NCBI GenBank assembly: GCA_036397255.1
Contig: DASWJH010000055.1
Location: 1 to 57,493, forward strand
Source: Nitrospiria bacterium
GTDB lineage: Bacteria > Nitrospirota > Nitrospiria > DASWJH01
Reading direction: 5' to 3'
DNA length: 57,493 nt
The translations under genes were made by a program, and so were the position numbers. The stretch's first letter is position 1. Every line of letters starts with the position of its first letter. Positions 1 to 8,466 of this stretch are shown here, piece by piece. Under the pieces are notes generated by a model. The model did no database searches and had not been told where the DNA came from. It saw nothing but the letters and a program-made list of their open reading frames with translations.

Positions 1-53
1 TGCACCCTTGGAAGTTCCTTCACACTCATCTTCAGCATGTCCTCTCTGGCCAT
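1..53 (-). CDS. transposase, N-terminal fragment (cut by window edge)
   Basis: Reading leftwards from an ATG at 51-53, preceded by a GGAGG-type ribosome site near 60-65, the 17 complete codons give MAREDMLKMSVKELPRV. The 'MSVKEL(K/P)R' opening is typical of the integrase-core transposases grouped as ISNCY/IS1202-like elements. The repeat pair just upstream fits an insertion-sequence end. Only the first residues are visible, so the family is inferred from a short motif, and whether the element is intact cannot be judged here. Confidence 0.5.
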   Translation of the reverse strand, partial: MAREDMLKMSVKELPRV

Positions 54-90
54 TCTGCCCTCCTTCCATGTCAGGGCATTCTATCAGCCA

Positions 91-135
91 ATAGGACATT
101 TCTATTTTGGGCAAATAGGACATTATCATTTTGGG
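91..135. repeat. tandem 21-bp repeat at insertion-sequence end
   Basis: Two copies of a 21-base motif (91-111 and 115-135), each starting ATAGGACATT and ending ATTTTGGG, lie 24 bp apart and match at 18 of 21 positions. They sit immediately outside the start of the transposase reading frame. They are most simply read as subterminal transposase-binding repeats of the element that continues off the left edge. The exact outer boundary and target duplication cannot be fixed from one end. Nothing else is seen between 136 and the promoter at 228. Confidence 0.55.
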
Positions 136-227
136 ATTACATTGATAGGAAATGAGCACTTAAGGGTAAAAAAGGGAAGAAAATGTTTTATCCTGAATGG
201 TTTTACTTTGATGAGGTTCGGGGTTTG

Positions 228-257
228 TTGACAATAGGCGAAGTTTCTCGATATAAT
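228..257 (+). promoter_or_regulatory. consensus sigma70 promoter
   Basis: TTGACA at 228-233 and TATAAT at 252-257 are separated by 18 bp, so both boxes match the consensus exactly. Transcription would start near 264, leaving a very short leader before the cupredoxin ATG at 277, with a GAGG ribosome site at 268-271. It is the only strong promoter seen before the long co-directional gene run to 9398, so it may drive several of those genes. Confidence 0.8.
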
Positions 258-276
258 TTAAGTTCATGAGGAAAAA

Positions 277-642
277 ATGAGGGAGAAATTTAAGAATTTT
301 CATCTGTTTTTGTTTTTCATTTTCTTCATCCTATCTCCGGCCTCAGTTTGGAGTGAAAAGGAAAAGATCCATGAAATCCTTGTTTTAAAAGATACATACC
401 GATTCTCCCCTGAAGTGGTCCATATTTCCATCGGGGATACTATAAAATGGGTGAATCATGATATTCGAATGCATCAATTTGCGAGCGTTCCGGGTTCGGG
501 TCCCACTGGTGAATTAGAGTTTATTTGCGATGAAGTTGAACCGGACAATACGTGCCAGCACACGTTTACTACCTCTGGGGAATTTCCCTACTTTTGTTTT
601 ATTCATAAACAAATGTTGGGGCTTGTGATTGTCGGGAATTAA
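277..642 (+). CDS. exported cupredoxin (plastocyanin-like copper protein)
   Basis: The 121-residue protein begins with a signal peptide (hydrophobic residues about 9-25), followed by one cupredoxin domain. Type 1 copper ligands are visible as His66 in the NHDIRMH segment and Cys107, His110 and Met113 in the CFIHKQM loop. Two further cysteines (84 and 93) could form a disulfide. The protein would sit in the periplasm and carry single electrons. It lies directly before a triheme cytochrome, which suggests a redox pair. An ATG at 266 hits a stop within a few codons, so 277 is the start. The electron donor and acceptor are unknown. Confidence 0.87.
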   Translation: MREKFKNFHLFLFFIFFILSPASVWSEKEKIHEILVLKDTYRFSPEVVHISIGDTIKWVNHDIRMHQFASVPGSGPTGELEFICDEVEPDNTCQHTFTTSGEFPYFCFIHKQMLGLVIVGN

Positions 643-649
643 CCTCAAC

Positions 650-1228
650 ATGGGTTGGTCTAACCTGCTTGCCTTTTTTATCATTTTTGGATTCACCCTA
701 TTTGGTTGCGCGGAAAAAAATGTTGTAAAACAAGAAACCATTCGAATGATTCAGTCCTCCTCGATGATTGAGGAGAGTTCCACCATTGATATACTTCCCA
801 CTCCCAAAGAAGACATTTCCCCGGAAAAAGCAATCGAAGAAATTTTGTCCGCTAAGGAAAAACATCCTTTGGCCTTTTATTTCTTACCGAAGACGCAAGG
901 GGGAGAGGTCGATTGGGTTACTGCCCTAACCGATGGATTTATCAAGCCCCGGGAATCTATAGACCTTTCCCGAAAAAATCTCCCATCTATGGATTTTAAT
1001 GTGGTCTTCAAAGTTAAGGGAGACCTTCCGGATGTAGTGTATCCCCACTTTCCCCACACCCTGTGGTTGGATTGCAAGAATTGTCACCCAAGTATTTTTG
1101 TGATGCAAGCGGGAATCAATCCGGTAACAATGACCAATATTGAAGAGGGGGAGTTTTGTGGCCGATGTCACGGAAAGGTGGCTTTTCCGCTTTCGGAGTG
1201 CAACCGTTGCCATACCCTCCCTAAATAG
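650..1228 (+). CDS. triheme cytochrome c lipoprotein (c7-like)
   Basis: The protein starts with a short hydrophobic segment ending in a lipobox (LFGC), so it is probably a lipid-anchored periplasmic or outer-membrane protein. Its last 60 residues hold three CxxCH heme-binding motifs (CKNCH, CGRCH, CNRCH) plus extra histidines (PHFPH) for axial ligation, the pattern of triheme c7-type cytochrome domains. The preceding region of about 100 residues is unrecognised. An upstream in-frame TTG at 629 would overlap the cupredoxin end; the ATG at 650 is preferred because it places the lipobox normally. It is probably co-transcribed with the cupredoxin. Confidence 0.82.
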   Translation: MGWSNLLAFFIIFGFTLFGCAEKNVVKQETIRMIQSSSMIEESSTIDILPTPKEDISPEKAIEEILSAKEKHPLAFYFLPKTQGGEVDWVTALTDGFIKPRESIDLSRKNLPSMDFNVVFKVKGDLPDVVYPHFPHTLWLDCKNCHPSIFVMQAGINPVTMTNIEEGEFCGRCHGKVAFPLSECNRCHTLPK

Positions 1229-1240
1229 AAACCACCCTTC

Positions 1241-2761
1241 ATGGGGTCTTCCACGCGTGTTAGAAAATTCATTCCAAAAAGTCCCTTTTCTTTTTTCAAC
1301 ATGGAAAATAAAAATTATCTGAACCTATTAATTTCTTTCCTAATTTTTCTTTCTCTTTTTTTTAATTTAGAGATTTCCATGGGATTTTCCCCTTCCGGAA
1401 CGGGAAAGCCTCTGGTGGGGTTTTCATCTCAGGATGAAAAAATTATTTTTCAATCCATTCAAATGGCAGGTGTTGCAGTGGAAAAGAAAAACCTAGAAAC
1501 CCCTTTTCCTCCACCCGAAGAATGGTACCGGAGGGGGGGAGGGGATTTCGATGGTGGGTTTTATTCAAATGCAGCCGTGAAGGCGTGGGTGGCCATCATG
1601 AAGGGAAAGAAAAATTCGACCATTGGGAAAAGCGAAATCTTATTAGCAAGGGCTTTGTTATTTTTAGGGCTTTATTCACAGGTGATTCAAAGGTTGGAGG
1701 GCATTTCTTTGGGGCCTTCCCAAGTATTAGAGTCCAGTAGGAAGGGGCTTTTGGCCGAGGCCTTTTATAAAAAAGGGGAGTATTCTCGAGCCATCTCCGT
1801 TTTTCAAAAAGGGTCTGGGGTTTCAGTTTATCCAGTGGCATCCGATGAATGGATGTACCTTCTTGGGATGTCCTATTTTCACAAGGGGGATTATCTGAAG
1901 GCCATTGAAACCTTGAAGAGAATTGATCCTAAAAATGATCGTTATCCTTTTGCCCTTTATTCGATTGCTTTAGCCTACCGGAAATCGGGAAATTTTTCCT
2001 CTGCGGTATCATGGATTCGCCGGATAGGAGAGATCTCCCCGACACCGTATATGAAGGGACTCTACTTTCAGGATTGGAGTCATTTAATTTTAGGTGAACT
2101 TTTATTGGAAACCGACCCTCAAGGGGCACGGGTTTCCTTCGAGGCCATCCCTGAGAATAGTCCCTTTTTTAAGAGAACGCTCTATGGATTAGCCTGGTCT
2201 TATTTTAAGAGCCAAGAGTATGTCAAATCGATTGTTTTATTTCGCCAGCTTTCCGAACGGTTTCCCGATTCTTTTGAAGCCTTGGAGGGGTTGGTTACCA
2301 TTGGATATTGTTATGCCAATTTAAGTGCCTATGAAAAAGCGGTTTCTCATTATCGGACCTTATTGGATAAGATTACACTGGCGATTCAAAAAATAGAGGT
2401 GGACTTAGAATGGTTGGGTGAGAATGAAAAGGATATCATTCTTGGAAAAGTTTTATTAAAAATGGATGGAGGGTTACTCCCAATGGATTCCCTGTTTGAT
2501 TATTCCATTGTTGAAAGGCAACGTATCATAAAAGAATTAGGGGATTTGAGAAAACTCATGTCCTCTCCCGAAGGAAAATTTGAGGGTGAAAAGAAGGGAC
2601 CCCTTCATCGCATTGAAGATTCGTTGAAAAGAGATTGGGTCCACACCTACCGGGAGGACCTTATTCAAAGAAAAAGAGCATTAGAAGAGCTTCTGGTCAG
2701 ATCTAGCCTGGGAATCGCAAGAAATCTTTCACCGCGAGATTTAGGGGTTAAAAGGCAATGA
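1241..2761 (+). CDS. exported TPR-repeat protein
   Basis: A 506-residue protein with a signal-anchor or signal peptide (around residues 25-45 from the first ATG) and a helical body with TPR-like repeats, for example segments reading 'YKKGEYSRAISVFQKG' and 'YFHKGDYLKAIETLKR'. The second Met at 1301 is an equally good start and would give a more conventional signal peptide; neither has a clear ribosome site. It overlaps the next TPR gene by ATGA (2758-2761), which indicates translational coupling. TPR proteins scaffold protein complexes, and no enzymatic motif is seen. It is followed by two more TPR genes and an Exb/Tol set. Confidence 0.75.
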   Translation: MGSSTRVRKFIPKSPFSFFNMENKNYLNLLISFLIFLSLFFNLEISMGFSPSGTGKPLVGFSSQDEKIIFQSIQMAGVAVEKKNLETPFPPPEEWYRRGGGDFDGGFYSNAAVKAWVAIMKGKKNSTIGKSEILLARALLFLGLYSQVIQRLEGISLGPSQVLESSRKGLLAEAFYKKGEYSRAISVFQKGSGVSVYPVASDEWMYLLGMSYFHKGDYLKAIETLKRIDPKNDRYPFALYSIALAYRKSGNFSSAVSWIRRIGEISPTPYMKGLYFQDWSHLILGELLLETDPQGARVSFEAIPENSPFFKRTLYGLAWSYFKSQEYVKSIVLFRQLSERFPDSFEALEGLVTIGYCYANLSAYEKAVSHYRTLLDKITLAIQKIEVDLEWLGENEKDIILGKVLLKMDGGLLPMDSLFDYSIVERQRIIKELGDLRKLMSSPEGKFEGEKKGPLHRIEDSLKRDWVHTYREDLIQRKRALEELLVRSSLGIARNLSPRDLGVKRQ

Positions 2762-5625
2762 AATTTAAGCACATCATTTTTTTTCTTGGTTTTTCCTGCC
2801 TAAATCTTATTTCCTGTGGGGGGAAAGATACGGCTCGTTTTGTAGATTCTGCCCGCTTGGAATCAGAGGTGAAGGATATTTTAATCAATCAGGGTTTAAG
2901 TAGAAGGCAGGCTCTTCTGGCCATTCGGGATTATGAAGATTTTTTATCTGCTTATTTTAAGACCAAAAGTGATTTGAAAGCGGAGGCGATGCACCGATTA
3001 GGGGACCTCCTCATGGAGGTAACCCTGAAGGCCAATCGAGAGGCCCGCTTGATTTATGAGGATCGTTCAAACCGTTACCGAGAAGGCCAATTGAAGCAGA
3101 AACCCCTTTCTCCTCGTTTTGATTTTTCCAAACCCATTGCCTTATATGAAAGGGTTTTGACGCTTTATCCTTCAAGGCCGGCCAATGACCGGGTTCTTTA
3201 CCAGCTGGCCCGTGGGTATTTAGAGGAGGGAAAAACACATTCCGGCCTTCAAACGTTGCATCTATTAATGACCCGTTATCCAAGCAGTTCCTATTTTTTG
3301 GAAGCGGCTTTTCGGGTGGGAGACTTGAGGTTTGAACTGGGTCTTTTTCAGGAGGCCAACCAGGCTTATCAAGTCATTGTAGAAAAAGGACCCAGTCCTT
3401 TTTACCAGAAAGGGCTTTATAAAATAGGTTGGTCTTATTTTAAACTTCAGGATTATAATCGCGCCATTCAAACATTGGGAATTTTTTTAGATGAAAAACG
3501 GGTTGGAGAAAATAAGGATAAAAAAATGGAATCGGAAAGACCACTCGACCGGTTGAACGATTTAGATTGGGAAATGATTCAAGAAGTGGTCCGGGTCATG
3601 GCGGTTTCCTTCGACTATTTAGGAGGGGGACCTGCTTTAGTTCAATATTTTAAGGGGATTGGGAACCGGGAATACGAAGAGATGATTTATCGGGGGTTAG
3701 GGGATTTTTATTTAGCAGGAGGAAATCCTCAAAAAGCCATATCAGTTTATTCCCTTTTTCTTAAACAATACCCTTTTCATCCTCACGCCCCTTCCCTGCA
3801 GTGGTCCCTGATTCAGGCCTATGATCAAGAACAAAAAATCGGTCGGGCCACAGAAGCCAGAATTCAATTTGTCCAGCTTTTTGGACCGGAAAGTCAATGG
3901 GTCCAAAGAAATGCAAACCAGAGACAAGGTCTCTATGAAAGTCGGATGAAAGACACCACTTACCGCCTGGCGCTCTTTTTTCACTCGGAGGCCCAACGGG
4001 TAAAACAAAAGGGTCCTCTTATGAAGGCGGTTCATTGGTATCAGTCTTTTCTTTCCCATTATCCAGGATCCAAAGAAGCACTGGAGGTTCACTTTCTTTT
4101 TGCTGAAAGTTTGTTTGAATTGGGAAGGTTTTTAGAAGCTGCGAAGGCCTATGAGGTTGTAGCGTATGAATATCCACACCATTCAAAAAGCGAAGAAGCC
4201 GCCTATGCGGCTTTGGTTGCTTATGAGCAGTGGCAAACGGTTGTGCTGAAGGAGGAATCAACAGAGGCTGAAAAGATTCTCCTTCAGAATTCCAAAAAAT
4301 TTTTAGAGAGGTTTCTCAATCATTCCAAAACCCCTGAGGTTCTATTAAAAGTGATCAATTTGGAATATCAAAGAGGAGATCTTTCTGAAGCACGAAAGTT
4401 TACCCGCCTTTTCTTAGATCATTCCGATGCGGAGGATCCAATGAAAACCCAGGCTTACCAAATGTTAGGAGCCGGCTATTTTCAGGAAGGACAATATATG
4501 TCCGCAGCGGAGGCTTATGGATCGGCTTTTCGACTTTTACAACCTGAACATCCAAAAAGGAAAGAGTTTCAAGACTTAATGGCTTTATCTCTTTATCAAG
4601 AAGCCGAACGGTTAAAAGCCGAGGGAAATGTTGAGGAGGCCTCGGAGTTGTTTTTGAGAATTTCGGAGGAGATTCCAGGAGCCAAAACAGCGGAAGCCTC
4701 TCTTTATGAGGGGTCTTTATTATTATTACAGCAAGGTAAAAAAAAGAAAGCGAGTGCCAATTTAGAGAAATTGATCGAATCTCCTTCCCCCTATCAAAAC
4801 CAGGCGAAGCGTAAACTGGCAGTTCTCTATGAGAAAATGAATAGACCGGTTGATGCGGCTAAACTCTATGATCAATTTTGGAAAGCAGAGCAAGAGGCAG
4901 GAAAAAAGACAGATATCCTTTTTTATACTGCCGGCCTGTATGAAAAGGGGGGTAAATGGAAGGTTGCAGCGGATCGATTCCAGAAAGCTGCTGCCCAATT
5001 CCCAGTGGACAGTAAGGGGAAAATTGAATCGATTTTTCGTTCGGCACAAAATCTTTTTCGAGAGGGAGACTTGCAAGGCTCCCAAAAACTTTATTCATCC
5101 GTTATTTTCCTGTACCAAGGTTCTCATTCGACCCTTGATTCCGTTTCCCCTTTTGTGGCTCAGTCCTATCTGATTTTAGGACGGGGAAGGCATGAAGATT
5201 TTTTAAAGGTACAATTAAAACACCCGTTGGAGGAGAATCTTAAATTGAAGGAGAATTTGAGGGTAGACGTTTTGGAGCAATATGAAAAAGCCGCTGAATT
5301 TAAAATTAAAGAGATTGTTACGGAGGTTTCATACCGAAAAGGAAAGCTTTTTGAAGATTATGGTCTTTCCATTGCCCAGTCTGAGCGCCCTTCTGATTTA
5401 AAACCAGGGGAATTACAGGAATATAATTTGCTGCTTGAAAAAGAATCCCAACAATGGAAGGAAAAGGCAGTATCCGCTTATGAAAGGAATGTCCATCGAG
5501 CCCAGACCGTTGGCCTTTATGACCTCTGGGTTAAGAAAAGTTTTGAGCGGTTGGGCATTCTTAACCCGCAACGCTATCAAAAAAAGGAATTTGAAGAAAG
5601 TGTTTTTCGAGAAACCGGGTTTTAA
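2758..5625 (+). CDS. large TPR-repeat lipoprotein
   Basis: A 955-residue protein with a lipoprotein signal (hydrophobic start ending LISC at about residues 17-20), followed by many TPR or BamD/YbgF-like helical repeats across almost the whole length. Repeated '(A)xxxYxxxLxxYP' signatures occur, such as 'AIALYERVLTLYPSRP'-type and 'SVYSLFLKQYPFHP'. It would be anchored to a membrane facing the periplasm and act as an extended protein-interaction scaffold. It is coupled by a 4-base overlap to the previous TPR gene. The size and position resemble TPR partners of Tol/Exb-like motors in gliding or secretion machines, but no specific orthologue is recognised. Confidence 0.8.
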   Translation: MKFKHIIFFLGFSCLNLISCGGKDTARFVDSARLESEVKDILINQGLSRRQALLAIRDYEDFLSAYFKTKSDLKAEAMHRLGDLLMEVTLKANREARLIYEDRSNRYREGQLKQKPLSPRFDFSKPIALYERVLTLYPSRPANDRVLYQLARGYLEEGKTHSGLQTLHLLMTRYPSSSYFLEAAFRVGDLRFELGLFQEANQAYQVIVEKGPSPFYQKGLYKIGWSYFKLQDYNRAIQTLGIFLDEKRVGENKDKKMESERPLDRLNDLDWEMIQEVVRVMAVSFDYLGGGPALVQYFKGIGNREYEEMIYRGLGDFYLAGGNPQKAISVYSLFLKQYPFHPHAPSLQWSLIQAYDQEQKIGRATEARIQFVQLFGPESQWVQRNANQRQGLYESRMKDTTYRLALFFHSEAQRVKQKGPLMKAVHWYQSFLSHYPGSKEALEVHFLFAESLFELGRFLEAAKAYEVVAYEYPHHSKSEEAAYAALVAYEQWQTVVLKEESTEAEKILLQNSKKFLERFLNHSKTPEVLLKVINLEYQRGDLSEARKFTRLFLDHSDAEDPMKTQAYQMLGAGYFQEGQYMSAAEAYGSAFRLLQPEHPKRKEFQDLMALSLYQEAERLKAEGNVEEASELFLRISEEIPGAKTAEASLYEGSLLLLQQGKKKKASANLEKLIESPSPYQNQAKRKLAVLYEKMNRPVDAAKLYDQFWKAEQEAGKKTDILFYTAGLYEKGGKWKVAADRFQKAAAQFPVDSKGKIESIFRSAQNLFREGDLQGSQKLYSSVIFLYQGSHSTLDSVSPFVAQSYLILGRGRHEDFLKVQLKHPLEENLKLKENLRVDVLEQYEKAAEFKIKEIVTEVSYRKGKLFEDYGLSIAQSERPSDLKPGELQEYNLLLEKESQQWKEKAVSAYERNVHRAQTVGLYDLWVKKSFERLGILNPQRYQKKEFEESVFRETGF

Positions 5626-5647
5626 ATTCAAGTGGAGAACTTGTGGT

Positions 5648-6259
5648 TTGAAGTGTTTTCTCTTTGTAATGGTCGGAGTGTTTTTAATTCCAATGGGTTG
5701 TTCTTGGTCCCGAAAAAGCGAGTCTACCATACAGCAAGACCGCCAGTTTATTGAAGAATCCTCAGAACCTCTGGGGTATTTTAAGGAGGGGATACAACTG
5801 ATGGATAAAGGGAAAAAAGATGGAGCCATTCTTGCTTTTCAAAAAGCGCTGAAGATCAACCCTGATATTGCGGTGATCCATAATAATGTGGCCGTTCTGT
5901 TTAAGCAAAAGGAGATGTTTGAAAAAGCCCAGGAACATTATCAAAAAGCCATTGGGTTAGACCCAGATAATGCAGAGGTTCATAATAACCTTGGAATTCT
6001 TTATCGGGAAATGGGGAAATTTCAGGATTCGGAGAAAGAATATTTGGAGGCCATTCGGGTGAGCGGCAACTTCGCGCCGGCCTATTTCAATTTAGGGATC
6101 CTTTATGATTTATATTTAAATCAACCCGAAGATGCCATTCTGTATTATATTCACTATTTAAAGCGGGGCGGAAAACACCGTTCCAGAATTGAGGGTTGGA
6201 TCCTAGAGTTAGAACAACGTCTCGATTGGGAGAATAACAATGGAAAAGAGCAGGATTGA
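5648..6259 (+). CDS. TPR-repeat lipoprotein
   Basis: The frame is open from 5435, inside the previous gene, but the protein almost certainly starts at TTG 5648 (GGAG at 5634-5637) or ATG 5669. Both give a short hydrophobic leader ending in a lipobox (IPMGC). Three or four canonical TPRs follow ('AILAFQKALKINPDIAVIHNN', 'AQEHYQKAIGLDPDNAEVHNN' type), with a repeat length of 34. It is likely anchored at a membrane facing the periplasm. It overlaps the next gene by 20 bp. Third of three consecutive TPR genes, which suggests one complex. It resembles PilW/PilF-like pilotins only in general architecture. Confidence 0.78.
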   Translation: MKCFLFVMVGVFLIPMGCSWSRKSESTIQQDRQFIEESSEPLGYFKEGIQLMDKGKKDGAILAFQKALKINPDIAVIHNNVAVLFKQKEMFEKAQEHYQKAIGLDPDNAEVHNNLGILYREMGKFQDSEKEYLEAIRVSGNFAPAYFNLGILYDLYLNQPEDAILYYIHYLKRGGKHRSRIEGWILELEQRLDWENNNGKEQD

Positions 6260-6686
6260 ATTTCAAAAGATGGGAGTGATTGCAAAGCGTATCAAGAATG
6301 TTTTTGATTTTTCTTCTTTTTTTCCTCGGAATGGATTGATATTATTTGAGGTTATGGGGTGCCTGGTGGTGTGTTCAACAATATCTTTTGCAGCTCAGGT
6401 TGGGCTAGAACCAGAAACCGGATCACGGGATGAGCCCCTCTTTTTGTTTCAAACTGAAATTATTGGAAATGTGATGAATCCCAGTGTTCCCTACCAGATT
6501 CCCTGGCGAAGCCCGGAATCTATCGAGCAAGAGGACATTTGGATCACCCGGAGGGGTATCAACAATTTATTTATTCCTTTGGAACCCGAAAGATTTGAAC
6601 ACGCATTGGGTTTTAAAAACAAAGGAGGTTTTCCCCCTTCCCTTGATGGAGGGTTCAATCCACCTCCGGTGAACGAGGTAGAATAA
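6240..6686 (+). CDS. small exported protein of unknown function
   Basis: 148 residues with a hydrophobic stretch at about residues 30-52 that could be an uncleaved anchor or a long signal peptide, then a polar, proline-rich C-terminal half. The last residues are rich in Pro and Gly. No family is recognised. The start overlaps the TPR gene by 20 bp, and the stop codon directly abuts the ATG of the TolQ/ExbB gene, so it is almost certainly part of the same operon. It may be an accessory subunit of the motor encoded next. Confidence 0.6.
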   Translation: MEKSRIEFQKMGVIAKRIKNVFDFSSFFPRNGLILFEVMGCLVVCSTISFAAQVGLEPETGSRDEPLFLFQTEIIGNVMNPSVPYQIPWRSPESIEQEDIWITRRGINNLFIPLEPERFEHALGFKNKGGFPPSLDGGFNPPPVNEVE

Positions 6687-7340
6687 ATGGAAATTCTTCA
6701 TTTTCTTGTAAGTGGTTTTAAAGCGGGTGGTATCTTTATGTATGGCATTCTTTTTGTGTTAGCCATTGGAACGGCTATTGCTTTGGAGCGAGGGCTAACT
6801 CTATTCATACGGGGGCGCTTGGAAGCAAGAGCAGTTTGGAAAAAGTTGAAGGAATTAATTGAAGAGGATCAACTCCAGGAGGCTTTACACTTATGCCAAA
6901 ATATAAAAGCCCCTTTGGGAAGGGTGTGGACCTCCGGACTCCAAGAGGCTCTAAACTCGGAGGCATCGGAGCGAAAAATCGAAGGCTCAATGGAAGAGAC
7001 CTTGTTGGAGGTCCTTCCACTTCTAGAGAAAAGGGTGCATTATTTGTATTCTCTATCGAATGTGTCAACCCTCCTCGGTTTGCTGGGAACGGTTGTTGGA
7101 TTGATTCGGTCCTTCAGTGCCATTTCTCTTGCAGACCCGGCTCAAAAATCTGCCCTTTTGGCCAATGGTATTTCCCTGGCCCTAAATAACACCGCCTTTG
7201 GATTATTGGTTGCCATACTTTTAATGTTGACCTATTCCTTTATGCAAGCCAGGAGTGCGAAACTGGGAGATGAGTTGGATGAATTTTCAGTGCGATTGGC
7301 TCACCTGTTAACCTCTAAAAAAAAGATACCGGTGGTATAA
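6687..7340 (+). CDS. MotA/TolQ/ExbB proton-channel family protein
   Basis: 217 residues with three membrane helices (about 15-37, 118-145 and 160-190), as in ExbB/TolQ. The two signature helices carry LLGLLGTVVGLIRSF and NNTAFGLLVAI, including the threonines that line the proton path in ExbB and TolQ. It would form the inner-membrane pentamer that converts the proton motive force into movement of the ExbD/TolR subunits. The gene starts on the base after the previous stop and is followed by two ExbD-type genes. It is not assigned to tolQ or exbB because no tolA, tolB or pal neighbours are present. Confidence 0.87.
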   Translation: MEILHFLVSGFKAGGIFMYGILFVLAIGTAIALERGLTLFIRGRLEARAVWKKLKELIEEDQLQEALHLCQNIKAPLGRVWTSGLQEALNSEASERKIEGSMEETLLEVLPLLEKRVHYLYSLSNVSTLLGLLGTVVGLIRSFSAISLADPAQKSALLANGISLALNNTAFGLLVAILLMLTYSFMQARSAKLGDELDEFSVRLAHLLTSKKKIPVV

Positions 7341-7341
7341 A

Positions 7342-7842
7342 GTGGTAGTGGTAAAACGGCTATCCAAAAAGAAAATCAAAATGATTCCAGACGAAGGGTT
7401 GCATATTATTGGGTTGTGGAATTTAATGGTAATTCTCATTCCCTTTCTTTTGCTTTCCGCGGTGGCTTCTCAGACAACCATCCTAAATCTTTATATTCCC
7501 ACTGGTTCGTCCGAGGCACCCACAGGGCCGAGTGAGCAAACCCCTTTCATTGTTTCAATCACCCTGGACGGGTTTAAGATACAGGCGGGGGAAAACTTTC
7601 TTTTCTCCCTCCCCAAGAAAAATGGACAATACGATTTGGAAGGTCTTTCATCAACGTTATATTCCCTTAAAAAAGATTTTTTGAATCAGAACCACTTGAT
7701 TCTTTTAAGTGACTCTGAGGTTTCATATGACATACTGGTGAGAGTCATGGATGCCTCGCGGGAAAGGGTGGTGATTGAAAACGGTGTGATTCAATCTTTC
7801 CCTCTATTTCCGATGGTTTCCATTGGGGAGGGGAGTGAATAG
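7342..7842 (+). CDS. ExbD/TolR-like protein lacking the membrane Asp
   Basis: 166 residues, GTG start one base after the TolQ/ExbB stop. Topology matches ExbD/TolR: a short cytoplasmic tail, one membrane helix (about 23-45) and a periplasmic domain of about 110 residues. Aligning the helix GLWNLMVILIPFLLL with the conserved xxxIDVxLVLLIxF motif puts Asn27 where the proton-carrying Asp is normally found. The second paralogue, about 90 bp downstream, keeps the Asp. It may be a non-protonatable partner in a mixed ExbD dimer. Family assignment is moderate because of this divergence. Confidence 0.7.
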   Translation: MVVVKRLSKKKIKMIPDEGLHIIGLWNLMVILIPFLLLSAVASQTTILNLYIPTGSSEAPTGPSEQTPFIVSITLDGFKIQAGENFLFSLPKKNGQYDLEGLSSTLYSLKKDFLNQNHLILLSDSEVSYDILVRVMDASRERVVIENGVIQSFPLFPMVSIGEGSE

Positions 7843-7929
7843 GGTGGTAAAATGCAGGGGGAGAATTTTTCCTTCCTTAGCCATTTTTGGCAAAGCCAAA
7901 AGAAAAAAAAAGAGGGGTAACAAAATTTA

Positions 7930-8409
7930 ATGTTTCGTCCCAAAAAATATCGTCACCATATTGACCCCCCTCGATTGAATTTAACCGCGATGGTGGATGT
8001 TTTCACGGTTCTGTTAATTTTTCTTTTAAAAAGTTACGCCGCGGAGGGGGGCCTTTTGGCATCCAACCCTGATCTTCACCTTCCCCAGTCAACGTCTTCC
8101 ATCAAACCTGACTCAACACTAACCCTGGTGATTACTCCGGACCTTATTTTTGTTCAGGATCAACGGGTTGTGACAACTCGGGAGGTGCTTCAAAGCAGTG
8201 ACCTTTTTATTCCTCAGGTGGGTAAAGCTTTAGAAGAAAATTCAAAACGTCTTGGTGTGGAAAGAAACCATGGAGGAAAAATCACCATTTTGGGGGACCG
8301 GCGGATTCCTTTTCGTTTATTAAAAAGTATCCTGTTTACGGCAAATGAAACAGGTTTTAGTGATTTATCGTTAGCGGTCCTCCATGAAGAAAGGAATAAC
8401 GGAAATTGA
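7930..8409 (+). CDS. ExbD/TolR biopolymer transport protein
   Basis: 159 residues with a basic N-terminus, one membrane helix carrying the family signature LTAMVDVFTVLLIFLL with Asp23 in the proton-pathway position, and a periplasmic domain. The domain has the 'ggkitILGDRRIPFRLLKSIL...A...GFSDLSLAV' style fold shared by ExbD and TolR. It would couple proton flow through the upstream channel protein to force on a periplasmic partner, probably the TonB/AgmX-like product downstream. The 87 bp before it hold no gene. Second of two adjacent ExbD paralogues. Confidence 0.85.
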   Translation: MFRPKKYRHHIDPPRLNLTAMVDVFTVLLIFLLKSYAAEGGLLASNPDLHLPQSTSSIKPDSTLTLVITPDLIFVQDQRVVTTREVLQSSDLFIPQVGKALEENSKRLGVERNHGGKITILGDRRIPFRLLKSILFTANETGFSDLSLAVLHEERNNGN

Positions 8410-8466
8410 TAAAATCCATAAACCTTTGATCCAAAAAATAAAAGGGGGGGTCTGGTATTTTCTATC

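Noticed and set aside
37-231. 64-residue plus-strand frame near the left edge
   Set aside because: It spans the insertion-sequence end and the repeat motif; the minus-strand transposase start explains the region better.
3742-4092. 116-residue minus-strand frame inside the large TPR gene
   Set aside because: Lies fully inside a well-supported gene on the other strand and has no recognisable motif.
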